From Atopobiaceae bacterium (GTDB lineage Bacteria > Actinomycetota > Coriobacteriia > Coriobacteriales > Atopobiaceae): a stretch of DNA of 43,047 bases. Numbering within the stretch: the first letter of the stretch is position 1; the number at the start of each line of letters is the position of its first letter. This document shows positions 7,867 through 15,249 of the stretch, piece after piece. The notes below the pieces were generated by a model. That model was not told the DNA's origin. It ran no database searches and saw nothing but the letters and a program-made list of their open reading frames with translations. The translations under genes and the position numbers were made by a program. The stretch is from contig JAFWKQ010000042.1 of NCBI GenBank assembly GCA_017545665.1, positions 1-43,047 on the forward strand, read 5' to 3'.

Positions 7867-8796
7867 ATGACCTTACAACAGTTGCGCTATCTCATTGCCA
7901 TTGCAGAGCACGGCTCAATTAACGCCGCTGCATATAACCTTTATGCCAGCCAGTCGAACCTCTCCACCGCGATTCGCGATCTTGAACGCGAGCTAAACAT
8001 CACCATTTTCCAACGCTCCAACCGAGGAGTCACGCTTACCAGCGACGGCATTGAGCTCTTGGGTTATGCGCGCGAGGTTGTGGTTCAGGCCGACATGCTG
8101 GAGAGTCGCTACGCAAAGGGCGCCTCTTCCCGCACGAGACTCGCCGTCTCGGCACAACACTACGCCTTCTCCGTTCAGGCATTCATAGACGTCATACAGG
8201 AATGTGGGGCCGACGAGTACGAGTTCATTATGCGCGAGACCTCCACAGGGCAAATAATCGAGGACGTGGGAAGCTTTCGGAGCGAGATTGGCATCCTCTA
8301 TTTGGATGACTTTAACAAGCGCGTCCTGCAAAAGGCCATACGCGACGCCAACCTGTGCTTTACCCCCCTGTTTGAGGCGGGCATACATGTGTTTGTGGGA
8401 GAGCGTCACCCTCTTGCCAGCCGCACCATCATCGAGCCAGAGGAACTGGAGGAATGGCCCTACCTCACCTTTGAGCAGGGCACGCAGAACTCCTTCTACT
8501 TTTCGGAGGAGCCCCTCTCGTTCCTACCACACAGTCGCCTCATTCGCGTGTCCGACCGAGGAACCATAACGAGTCTGCTCACACACCACAATGGGTACCT
8601 CTTGTCCACTGGCGTATTGGCAGACGAAATGCAGGCGGGAATCGTCTCCATCCCCTTGCACACAGCCGAACGCATGCGCGTAGGGTATCTTACGCACCGC
8701 GAACGCAAGCCGAGCCCTCTGCTGACTCGCTATATTGAACGACTCGGTCAAATCGTTCGCGACTCCGCCTCGCTAAGCCAAATCAAGCAAAAATAA
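7867..8796 (+). CDS. LysR-family transcriptional regulator
   Basis: 309-aa LysR-type regulator. The winged helix-turn-helix (about residues 1-60) reads LRYLIAIAEHGSINAAAYNL, followed by a recognition-helix region (SQSNLSTAIRDLE) and the linker helix; a type 2 periplasmic-binding-like effector domain spans about 90-300. The start has AGGAG 4 nt upstream. It is transcribed away from dapA, the common arrangement for a LysR protein controlling its neighbour, so lysine/DAP control is possible but unproven; the effector is unknown. A palindromic repeat element lies between the presumed promoter and the gene. Confidence 0.88.
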   Translation: MTLQQLRYLIAIAEHGSINAAAYNLYASQSNLSTAIRDLERELNITIFQRSNRGVTLTSDGIELLGYAREVVVQADMLESRYAKGASSRTRLAVSAQHYAFSVQAFIDVIQECGADEYEFIMRETSTGQIIEDVGSFRSEIGILYLDDFNKRVLQKAIRDANLCFTPLFEAGIHVFVGERHPLASRTIIEPEELEEWPYLTFEQGTQNSFYFSEEPLSFLPHSRLIRVSDRGTITSLLTHHNGYLLSTGVLADEMQAGIVSIPLHTAERMRVGYLTHRERKPSPLLTRYIERLGQIVRDSASLSQIKQK

Positions 8797-9307
8797 GATC
8801 TCTCTACACATGCCATGCCTCGCCTGCGAGTCCTCCCTCGTAGGCAGCATCACTATATTGGCCATGTTTGTGTGCGATAACGTCGTCGCACGGGTTGTGG
8901 TAACCATAAGTCCGGCTTGCATTTGTTTAAAAACCAAAATGCATATCTCCTTTGTGGATATGCATGAAAATCCATGCAATACTGTGCATTTGATAAATGC
9001 GTTGTATACGCATATTTTAACCATTGACATATATGTAATTTTGTCAACATTACTTATGCTCAAAATTCCTTTTCATATGCCTAAAAATTGAATTGTTTAA
9101 TCAATACAGACCTGCTACATGCACGTATTAAAAAAGAAACATGTGGATGTGGGAAAGCCATTTGTGTACTTCAGCAAAATACCACTAAAAGTGAGCACAT
9201 GAAAATGGAAAGTATTCTATAATCGCGGTTATACGTAACGTGTTTACGAAGACCTAAGGCGGTCGCACGCGAACTGCGAACGAAACTTGGGAAAAGCGAG
9301 GGAGAGC
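8797..9307. other. AT-rich intergenic region without a gene
   Basis: About 510 bp, visibly more AT-rich than the surroundings between about 8930 and 9240. It holds a 9-bp inverted repeat ATGCATATC/GATATGCAT (8939-8947 and 8957-8965) and TTGACA...TGTCAA (9024-9047). A perfect TATAAT at 9218-9223 may be the -10 box of the following gene. Short open frames show no ribosome site or family. Confidence 0.6.
9218..9223 (+). promoter_or_regulatory. Candidate -10 box for the DUF2442-XRE gene
   Basis: Perfect TATAAT about 85 nt before the ATG at 9308. The -35 region is weak (GCACAT at 17-bp spacing). Confidence 0.35.
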
Positions 9308-9751
9308 ATGAGTAACAGCATAATTGCAGTTATACCAGTAAGCAGCAAGCGCATTGTCATTTGGTTTGACAACGGCGTATCCAAGCGGTATACGTCAGAG
9401 GATCTGGGGCTCGACAGCAACGAGCCGCTGCCCGAAATCCGCTTGAGCGACGATGGATCGAGCATAGAGTGGGGACAAGACAGCACCCTCCATGCGGACG
9501 AGCTTCTCTCCAGAGGCGAAGACGCCAATTATGTGGAAGAAGAGAAGCGCCGCCTGCTCAAGAGCCTCTCGGAAATACGTCGTGGCGCCTCCTTCTCGCA
9601 AACACGCTTGGGCGATGCCGCGGGCATTCGCCAGTCGGTTATCAGCCGCATAGAGGGCTGCGAGATCTCGCCACAGATTAATACCCTGCTCAAGCTCCTC
9701 GCACCGCTTGGCAAGACGCTCGCAATCGTGGATTTGGCAGATGAGGAATAG
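9308..9751 (+). CDS. DUF2442 and XRE-helix-turn-helix protein
   Basis: 147-aa protein with two parts. Residues 1-70 resemble DUF2442: a short beta-rich fold with V.P...K.IVIWFDNG and a later strand ending in W. Residues 80-140 form an XRE/Cro-type helix-turn-helix with SFSQTRLGDAAGIRQSVISRIE. DUF2442-XRE proteins occur widely and are sometimes found with toxin-antitoxin genes, but no toxin partner is next to this one. The ATG at 9308 follows GAGGGAGAGC and is preferred over an upstream TTG. It is probably a DNA-binding regulator, perhaps of itself; the target is unknown. The gene stands alone after an AT-rich region, which hints at acquisition. Confidence 0.75.
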   Translation: MSNSIIAVIPVSSKRIVIWFDNGVSKRYTSEDLGLDSNEPLPEIRLSDDGSSIEWGQDSTLHADELLSRGEDANYVEEEKRRLLKSLSEIRRGASFSQTRLGDAAGIRQSVISRIEGCEISPQINTLLKLLAPLGKTLAIVDLADEE

Positions 9752-9774
9752 GGCGGTTTAGAATCTATTGCCTC

Positions 9775-9843
9775 CCATGGTTGGAAACGGACCCCGAGCT
9801 GCAGTTTTAAAAACCGCGGTTCGGGGCCCGTTTCCAACCATGG
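9775..9843. terminator. 23-bp hairpin between convergent genes
   Basis: Arms 9775-9797 and 9821-9843 pair over 23 positions with one mismatch (CCATGGTTGGAAACGG core). The loop is A/T-rich. It lies between the DUF2442-XRE gene and gatB, which converge. No terminal U-tract. Confidence 0.7.
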
Positions 9844-9864
9844 CATTACGCCACTAGTCCACGA

Positions 9865-11373
9865 TCATTGCTCCTCGAGCTTTTGTCGCAGCAACTGATT
9901 GAACAGCTTGGGATTGCCAGTGCCACGCGATGCCTTCATGCACTGTCCCACCAAAAATCCAACGACCTTCTTGTTGCCTTCCTTGTACTGCCTTACCTGG
10001 TCGACACACCTCTCTAAAACTTCGTCTACGGTAACGGCGAGGGCATCGGTATCGGTGCTTTGGCGCATGCCACGCTCGTCAACGACTTTTCGCGGATCGT
10101 CGTCCGTGCCGTCAACGAGTTCTAGCACCTCGCGCGCCTGCGCAAAGGTAATGGCGTCTTCCGCTAGCAGGCTCGAGAGGCTCGCGACCTGAGTCGCCGT
10201 AACGGCAGTCGTCGCAGGCACAAGGTTTACCACCACGTTGGAAATGGTCTTCACGGCCTTGGGAACCTGTGCCACGGCCTCTTCGAAGAAGCGCGCAATC
10301 TTGGGATCGCCAGCAATCTGGGCGGCGTCCGCACGCTTGAGACCATGCGCTTTCACATAGCGATCACGCTTGGCATCGGGCAGCTCGGGCACCCGCTCAC
10401 GACATCTTTGCACGAAATCGTCGGAGAGGTCGAAGGGCGCAAGGTCGGGGTCGGGATACATGCGGTAGTCATCTGCGGTTTCCTTTACGCGCATAACCAC
10501 CGTGCGGCGCTTGCTCGGTTCCCAATGTCGCGTCTCCTGATACACGATGCCACCCTCCTCGAGCACCTCCGCCTGGCGGCAAATCTCGTACTCAAGGGCA
10601 TCGTGCAGAGATTTGAACGAGTTGATGTTCTTCATCTCGGTCTTGGTGCCGAATTCGGTGGTCCCGCGCCTGCGTATGCTCACATTCCCGTCGCAACGCA
10701 TAGACCCAGCCTCGAGCGAGCAGTCGGAGATGCCCAACGTGAGGAACGTTTGGCGGAGCTTCTCCATAAACAGACGAGCTTCCTCCGGGGTACGCAGATC
10801 CGGCTCAGTTACCAACTCGATGAGCGGCGTACCACAGCGGTTGTAGTCAATGAGGCTCTCGCTGGCACCGCCAATGCGACCTTCTCCACCACCCACGTGA
10901 ACCATCTTGGCGGCGTCCTCTTCCATGTGAATGCGCAGGATTCGGATAGGTGCCACGTAAGAACCTTGTGCATCCTTTTCCACCGTGGAATCCGGCCGCT
11001 CCTTAGCGCCTTGTCCCGAGACCTCCAAGTCCAGGTGGCCATACATGCAAAAGGCAACCGGGCCCTGCGTAGTCTGATAGTTCTTAGACATGTCGGGATA
11101 GAAGTAGTGCTTACGATAGAAGTAGGACCGCGGTTGGATCTCGCAGTTGGTGGCAAGGCCGGCCATCACAATGGATTCGATTGCCTTCCTGTTGGGAACT
11201 GGCAACGCACCTGGCATGCCCAGGCACACGGGACATACGTTGGTGTTGGGCTCGTCGTCGTGGCTCAGTTTGCAGTCACAGAACATCTTCGTCTCAAGCG
11301 TCGTGAGCTCGGTATGAACCTCAAGTCCAATTACCGCCTCCCAATCGCGCAAGACCTCTTGGAGCTTTTTCAC
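9865..11373 (-). CDS. gatB: Asp-tRNA(Asn)/Glu-tRNA(Gln) amidotransferase subunit B
   Basis: Subunit B of the GatCAB amidotransferase, which makes Gln-tRNA or Asn-tRNA from the mischarged tRNA. 502 aa, the full family length. The N-terminal kinase-like domain begins WEAVIGLEVHTEL, with zinc-type cysteines in FCDCKL and CPVCLGMPG, and a helical plus YqeY-like tail at about 350-502 holds the tRNA. The start is GTG, overlapping the gatA stop by 4 bp (GTGA). It closes the gatC-gatA-gatB operon. Confidence 0.97.
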   Translation of the reverse strand: MKKLQEVLRDWEAVIGLEVHTELTTLETKMFCDCKLSHDDEPNTNVCPVCLGMPGALPVPNRKAIESIVMAGLATNCEIQPRSYFYRKHYFYPDMSKNYQTTQGPVAFCMYGHLDLEVSGQGAKERPDSTVEKDAQGSYVAPIRILRIHMEEDAAKMVHVGGGEGRIGGASESLIDYNRCGTPLIELVTEPDLRTPEEARLFMEKLRQTFLTLGISDCSLEAGSMRCDGNVSIRRRGTTEFGTKTEMKNINSFKSLHDALEYEICRQAEVLEEGGIVYQETRHWEPSKRRTVVMRVKETADDYRMYPDPDLAPFDLSDDFVQRCRERVPELPDAKRDRYVKAHGLKRADAAQIAGDPKIARFFEEAVAQVPKAVKTISNVVVNLVPATTAVTATQVASLSSLLAEDAITFAQAREVLELVDGTDDDPRKVVDERGMRQSTDTDALAVTVDEVLERCVDQVRQYKEGNKKVVGFLVGQCMKASRGTGNPKLFNQLLRQKLEEQ

Positions 11374-12881
11374 GCCAGCTCACCTCCCTTCCCAACGAAC
11401 GCGGGCGCAACGGTGCCAGGCTCGTACGCATGTGCGTTGGCAATACCGCGCTCCACCGCGCGTGCCACGTGCAAAAGAATGTGATCGGCAAATGCCGGTC
11501 CCTGCAACTGCGCCGCGAGCGGCATCCCCGTTTCTTCCTCTCGACCCACTGGCACGCTAACACCGCTATTTCCGGCAATGTTATTGGAGATGGTAAACAG
11601 GTCTGACGCATACATCTGCGTGGGATCGCTCACTTCGCCAAAGTGCCATGCCGTCGTGGGAGCCGTAGGCAACATAATGGCATCGCACAATTGATACGCG
11701 TTGCAATAGTCCTGCGTTATGAGCGTCCGGACTTGTTGCGCAGGATAGTAGTACTTGTCGTACACGCCCGCAGCGAGCAGGTATGCCCCCAGCATCTGAC
11801 GTCGCTTTGCCTCGGCACCAAATCCATGGGCACGGCTCAACGCGGTCTGCTCGGCCAACGTCGCGCAGCCAGGCTCCTGATATCCAAAGCGCACGCCGTC
11901 AAAGCGAGCGAGGTTGGAAAACGCCTCTGACGGGCCAATAACATAGTAAGCCGCAATGGCAGCGGCAATATTGGGCAAATCCACCTCCACGATTTGCACC
12001 CCTTGGTCCTCCAGCACGGCACGCGCCTTTTTCAAGCCAGAGCACACCTCCACCGAAAGCCCCTCGTGCTCCATGAGGGCAGGTATTATTCCCACGCGCA
12101 CGCCTTCCACCGGTTCCTCCAGCTGGGAGACAAAATCCACGGGGAGCTCTTGAGATGTGGAGTCAAGCGAGTCACGCCCGCCAGCGACCAGCGCGTTCAT
12201 TGCAAGCGCCACGTCTGCCACAGAACGGCCGAAGGGACCAACCTGATCGAGCGACGATCCAAAGGCGACAACGCCATAGCGGCTCACCGCACCGTACGTA
12301 GGCTTCATGCCAACCACACCGCAAAAGCCAGCGGGCTGACGAATGGAGCCGCCGGTATCGGATCCCAGAGAAAGCGTTACCTCGCCAGCAGCAACGGCGG
12401 CGGCGCTGCCGCCCGAGGAGCCACCGGGTACCCTGCTCGTATCCCATGGATTGTTGGTGCGGTGGAACGCGCTTGACTCCGTGGACGAGCCAAACGCAAA
12501 CTCGTCCATGTTGGTCTTGCCCACAGGCGTCGCGCCCGCGTCGAGCATGCGCTGCACGCATGTTGCGGTAAAGGTGGACTCGTAGTTCTCCAACATACGA
12601 GAAGCACAGGTGGTACGCGTTCCAACCAAGTGCATGTTGTCCTTAAATGCAATTGGGACACCGGCAAGGGGGCCAAGTTCTTCTCCCGCCGCACGGCGCG
12701 CATCGGTGGCTTCAGCAGCCTGCAGGGCGAGGTCGGCACTTACCTGAAGAAAAGCCTGCACCCCGTCCTCACGAGCATCGATGGCATCAAGCGTGGCACG
12801 TGCCACCTCCGTCGCCGAGAAATCGCCCGCGGCAACGCCTGCGGCAATCTGTTGGGCAGAGAGCTGGTCGATGTTAGCCAT
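11370..12881 (-). CDS. gatA: Asp-tRNA(Asn)/Glu-tRNA(Gln) amidotransferase subunit A
   Basis: Glutaminase/amidase subunit of GatCAB that releases ammonia for transamidation. 503 aa. The amidase signature is intact: the Lys in AFKDNMH and the glycine/serine-rich stretch GGSSGGSAAAVAAG with the Ser-cis-Ser-Lys catalytic set, followed by GSDTGGSIRQPA. The start ATG overlaps the gatC stop by one base (TGATG) and the end overlaps gatB by 4 bp, so the three subunits are translationally coupled. Confidence 0.97.
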   Translation of the reverse strand: MANIDQLSAQQIAAGVAAGDFSATEVARATLDAIDAREDGVQAFLQVSADLALQAAEATDARRAAGEELGPLAGVPIAFKDNMHLVGTRTTCASRMLENYESTFTATCVQRMLDAGATPVGKTNMDEFAFGSSTESSAFHRTNNPWDTSRVPGGSSGGSAAAVAAGEVTLSLGSDTGGSIRQPAGFCGVVGMKPTYGAVSRYGVVAFGSSLDQVGPFGRSVADVALAMNALVAGGRDSLDSTSQELPVDFVSQLEEPVEGVRVGIIPALMEHEGLSVEVCSGLKKARAVLEDQGVQIVEVDLPNIAAAIAAYYVIGPSEAFSNLARFDGVRFGYQEPGCATLAEQTALSRAHGFGAEAKRRQMLGAYLLAAGVYDKYYYPAQQVRTLITQDYCNAYQLCDAIMLPTAPTTAWHFGEVSDPTQMYASDLFTISNNIAGNSGVSVPVGREEETGMPLAAQLQGPAFADHILLHVARAVERGIANAHAYEPGTVAPAFVGKGGELA

Positions 12882-13198
12882 CAGCGATCGCCTCCCTCTT
12901 CGCCCAGGATGGAAGGCACTCGGAAGGAACGTCCTTGCTTGGCCCCCGCATTCATAAGTGCCACGTCCAAATCCAACGACCTACCATGCGCATTCTGCAC
13001 ATCTTCGGCCATTACGTTTGAAAGGCTCCCGATGGGATGGAACGTGGGCTCCACGCCGTCCAAGTCATACTCACGAATCGGCTGCAGCAGATCGATGGCC
13101 TCGTTCATATAGGCACACATCTCCTCCAGCTCCTCATCCGTGAGAGCGATACGTGCATAGTCGGCAATGCCGCGCACGTCGTCTTGTGTGAGGGCCAT
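12881..13198 (-). CDS. gatC: Asp-tRNA(Asn)/Glu-tRNA(Gln) amidotransferase subunit C
   Basis: Small stabilising subunit of GatCAB, 105 aa. The sequence from MALTQDDVRGIADYARIAL through LLQPIREYDLDGVEPTFHP is typical of GatC. The open frame continues far upstream into the GC-rich repeat region, but ATG 13198 follows GGGGAGG and matches the family N-terminus. It is the first gene of gatCAB, with a plausible promoter just upstream. Confidence 0.95.
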   Translation of the reverse strand: MALTQDDVRGIADYARIALTDEELEEMCAYMNEAIDLLQPIREYDLDGVEPTFHPIGSLSNVMAEDVQNAHGRSLDLDVALMNAGAKQGRSFRVPSILGEEGGDR

Positions 13199-13234
13199 AG
13201 GCCTCCCCTCTTTCGTAACTTTTGAGTCCGAACA

Positions 13235-13263
13235 ATAATACGACAATAGCCTTTGCTTGTAGA
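13235..13263 (-). promoter_or_regulatory. Candidate gatCAB promoter
   Basis: Minus-strand TCTACA (-35-like, 4/6) at 13258-13263 and TATTAT (-10, 5/6) at 13235-13240 with 17-bp spacing, about 40 nt upstream of gatC. This is the only AT-rich patch between gatC and the repeats. Confidence 0.5.
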
Positions 13264-13289
13264 GCGTTGAAAAATAACGCCGCGCTCGG

Positions 13290-13600
13290 ACACCCTTGGG
13301 TGTCTCCGCCGCGGGAAGCGCGTACGTCGGCTTCCGCCCGCGCCCCGCATCCGCGCCGCATGCGTCTCCGCGCTCGCTTCGTGAGTCTCCGCCGCGGGAA
13401 GCGCAGACGACAGCTGCCATCCGCGTGCCGCACCCACGCCGCATGCGGCTCCGCGCTCGCCTTGCTCGCTCACTTCGTGAGTCGCCGCCTGCGGCGTGGG
13501 TGCGGCACGCTGCTCCGCGCTTGCCTTGCTCGCCCACTTCGTGAGTCGCCGCCTGCGGCGCGGGCGCGGGTCGCGTGCGGGCAGCCCTCAGCCCCGCTTC
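13290..13600. repeat. GC-rich repeat block
   Basis: Overlapping direct and inverted repeats between gatC and the lipoprotein gene. TCTCCGCCGCGGGAAGCGC occurs at 13302 and 13386 (period 84), as does CGCCGCATGCG at 13354 and 13438. The CACTTCGTGAGTCGCC block occurs at 13471 and 13536 (period 65). Within it is a near-perfect 24-bp palindrome (see the next entry). Frames across it give only Arg/Ala-rich noise. Confidence 0.8.
13425..13508. repeat. Palindromic element with 24-bp arms and conserved loop
   Basis: Arms 13425-13448 and 13485-13508 pair over 24 bp with one mismatch (GTGCCGCACCCACGCCGCA core). The loop blocks GGCTCCGCG (13447), GCTCGCTCACTT (13464) and TGAGTCGCC (13478) match the element at 7738-7843 in order and sequence, while the arms are unrelated. 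Confidence 0.8.
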
Positions 13601-14770
13601 TTAGTCAATCCTATCCGTGAGCACGCGCGCGAGCGTTTGCTCAACGAGCTCGCCGTCCTTCATATTGGCTTCCACGTACAAGACGGAACCGTCAATGTCC
13701 AGCCACGCATGCACAGCGCGATCCTCAATGGCACCTTCCTCGCCTTCCAGCACGGTGGTCTCCTCCACGGCCCTTACCGCCTTGCCAGCTACGTCATACT
13801 CCCCCGCGCCCTCGGGTATCTGCCCGTCCGAGGCAAAGTCAAAGCTCATCATGGGTATAAGCGAATCATCCTGCGCACTGTCGAGCAAAGCGGCAGAATG
13901 CTCTGTATACGACATGAGGGAGCTATCCTTTCGCTTGATCGTGAGTTCGCGATCGCCCCCAGCGTTCGTTATCGTTAGGTCGGCAAGGAACGAGGCTGCG
14001 TCCACGTTTGCATCCTTCGGCGCAAACTCAAGTGGGGCGTAGGCTTCCTGCACCATCTGCTCCGCACTGGGGTTAAACGCGGCATCGCCTTTTACGTTAT
14101 AGGTTGCGGTAATGAGCAGCGAGCATTTGTCTCCACGTTGTTCGTAGGTATACACCGACATCGTGCGACCAGACGATCCCTCCTGCACGCCCATCTCCTG
14201 GGCTTCCAAGTCCTCTATGCCCATGCCACCGGAACTCTCGCTTTGGCCATCGAAAACATAGCCAACAGAACGGCCGCCCACATCCATGCGTTGCACGTTT
14301 TCCATGCCAGAGAAGTAGTTCTGCTCGTTCGTGCGGCTCCACTCCTGCATCTCCGAGGGAGCGCCTGCATCGTTGGCGTACTCATAGCGATACGACGCCT
14401 CGCCCCATGGCATGGAAATGCGGGTATACGAAATGCTGTTGCGGTCCCAGCCAATGGATGAGATGCTCTCCCACGACTCGGGCTGACGCACTACGCAAAT
14501 TTCCTGCAAGCCCATGTTGTCGGTCGTTTGGTCGGCGGTTGCGTCGCTTACGATGTATTTTGCCCCATGGTACGTGGCGACCTGCTTGCCTGTGTTCGTT
14601 GCGTCAATGCGACCGTTTGCCGTTGGGTCCTTGGCGTTATGCACGCTCTGCTCCCGCTCTGAGCTTGCGGACTGTACGCTGCTGCTCGATTGCTGCCCGC
14701 AACCAGCAAGCGAGAGCGAGAGCACGGCTGCGCAAACAAAAGCTCCCGCACCAATAAACTTATCCTGCAT
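13601..14770 (-). CDS. Hypothetical lipoprotein
   Basis: 389-aa predicted lipoprotein that I do not recognise. A signal peptide with lipobox LAGC places the acylated Cys near residue 24, followed by a low-complexity Ser/Gln/Glu linker (about 25-60) typical of Actinobacterial surface lipoproteins. The remainder is soluble and mixed alpha/beta, with no enzyme motif seen. The start follows GGGGGACGCC. It lies downstream of and co-directional with the EIIA gene, 36 nt away, so the two may be co-transcribed. Role unknown; it is exposed on the outer face of the membrane. Confidence 0.75.
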   Translation of the reverse strand: MQDKFIGAGAFVCAAVLSLSLAGCGQQSSSSVQSASSEREQSVHNAKDPTANGRIDATNTGKQVATYHGAKYIVSDATADQTTDNMGLQEICVVRQPESWESISSIGWDRNSISYTRISMPWGEASYRYEYANDAGAPSEMQEWSRTNEQNYFSGMENVQRMDVGGRSVGYVFDGQSESSGGMGIEDLEAQEMGVQEGSSGRTMSVYTYEQRGDKCSLLITATYNVKGDAAFNPSAEQMVQEAYAPLEFAPKDANVDAASFLADLTITNAGGDRELTIKRKDSSLMSYTEHSAALLDSAQDDSLIPMMSFDFASDGQIPEGAGEYDVAGKAVRAVEETTVLEGEEGAIEDRAVHAWLDIDGSVLYVEANMKDGELVEQTLARVLTDRID

Positions 14771-14806
14771 GGCGTCCCCCTAATGGAAATGCATTATGTG
14801 TTTTAG

Positions 14807-15202
14807 CTAAACCTGACGCACGGCTTGCGAACCCTCGGAAAGCATCGCATCGCGGATGGCATCGAGCGGCAAGCCGTCATCTATGCCCATGCAAGCCGAT
14901 ATGGCCATGGCCAGATTGGCACCCCCAAACACAATCACGTTGTTGCCCATGCCCTTGTCATCCAAAGCCACAAGTGCGTTCTTGAGTGGAGAGCCACCCG
15001 CGATATCGGCAAGAACCACGACCTCATCCTCAGGCGTCACAGAGGCTATGGACTGCGCAAGCTGTGCACGGTACGCGTCTGGTGACACGCCATCCTGCAT
15101 ACCGCATGCAATCACGAACGAGCGCGAGCCAAGCAACATCTCCAGCGCGCCCTCGATTCCCTTTGCCAATCCGGCGTGGCTTACGAGTAGCAAGTATTTC
15201 AT
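14807..15202 (-). CDS. Mannose-family PTS EIIA domain protein
   Basis: 131-aa single-domain EIIA of the mannose/fructose-sorbose PTS family, which carries phosphate from HPr on a conserved His. His9 in LLVSHAGLA is the expected phosphorylation site, and LADIAGGSPLKNAL and VIFGGANLAMA are typical of the fold. No EIIB, EIIC or EIID gene adjoins it, so it is an orphan here. It could serve a permease elsewhere or act in regulation. A DhaM-type EIIA is an alternative, but no dihydroxyacetone kinase gene is present. It follows the nitrogenase-like/EamA fusion gene by about 47 nt on the same strand. Confidence 0.85.
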   Translation of the reverse strand: MKYLLLVSHAGLAKGIEGALEMLLGSRSFVIACGMQDGVSPDAYRAQLAQSIASVTPEDEVVVLADIAGGSPLKNALVALDDKGMGNNVIVFGGANLAMAISACMGIDDGLPLDAIRDAMLSEGSQAVRQV

Positions 15203-15249
15203 GATTTGTTCTCCCTCCCAATATATGAGTATCTACCCTAGGGTAGCAC

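Noticed and set aside
13199..13600. Long N-terminal extension of GatC
   Set aside because: The extension is encoded by the GC-rich repeats; the ATG at 13198 has a good ribosome site and gives the normal GatC length.
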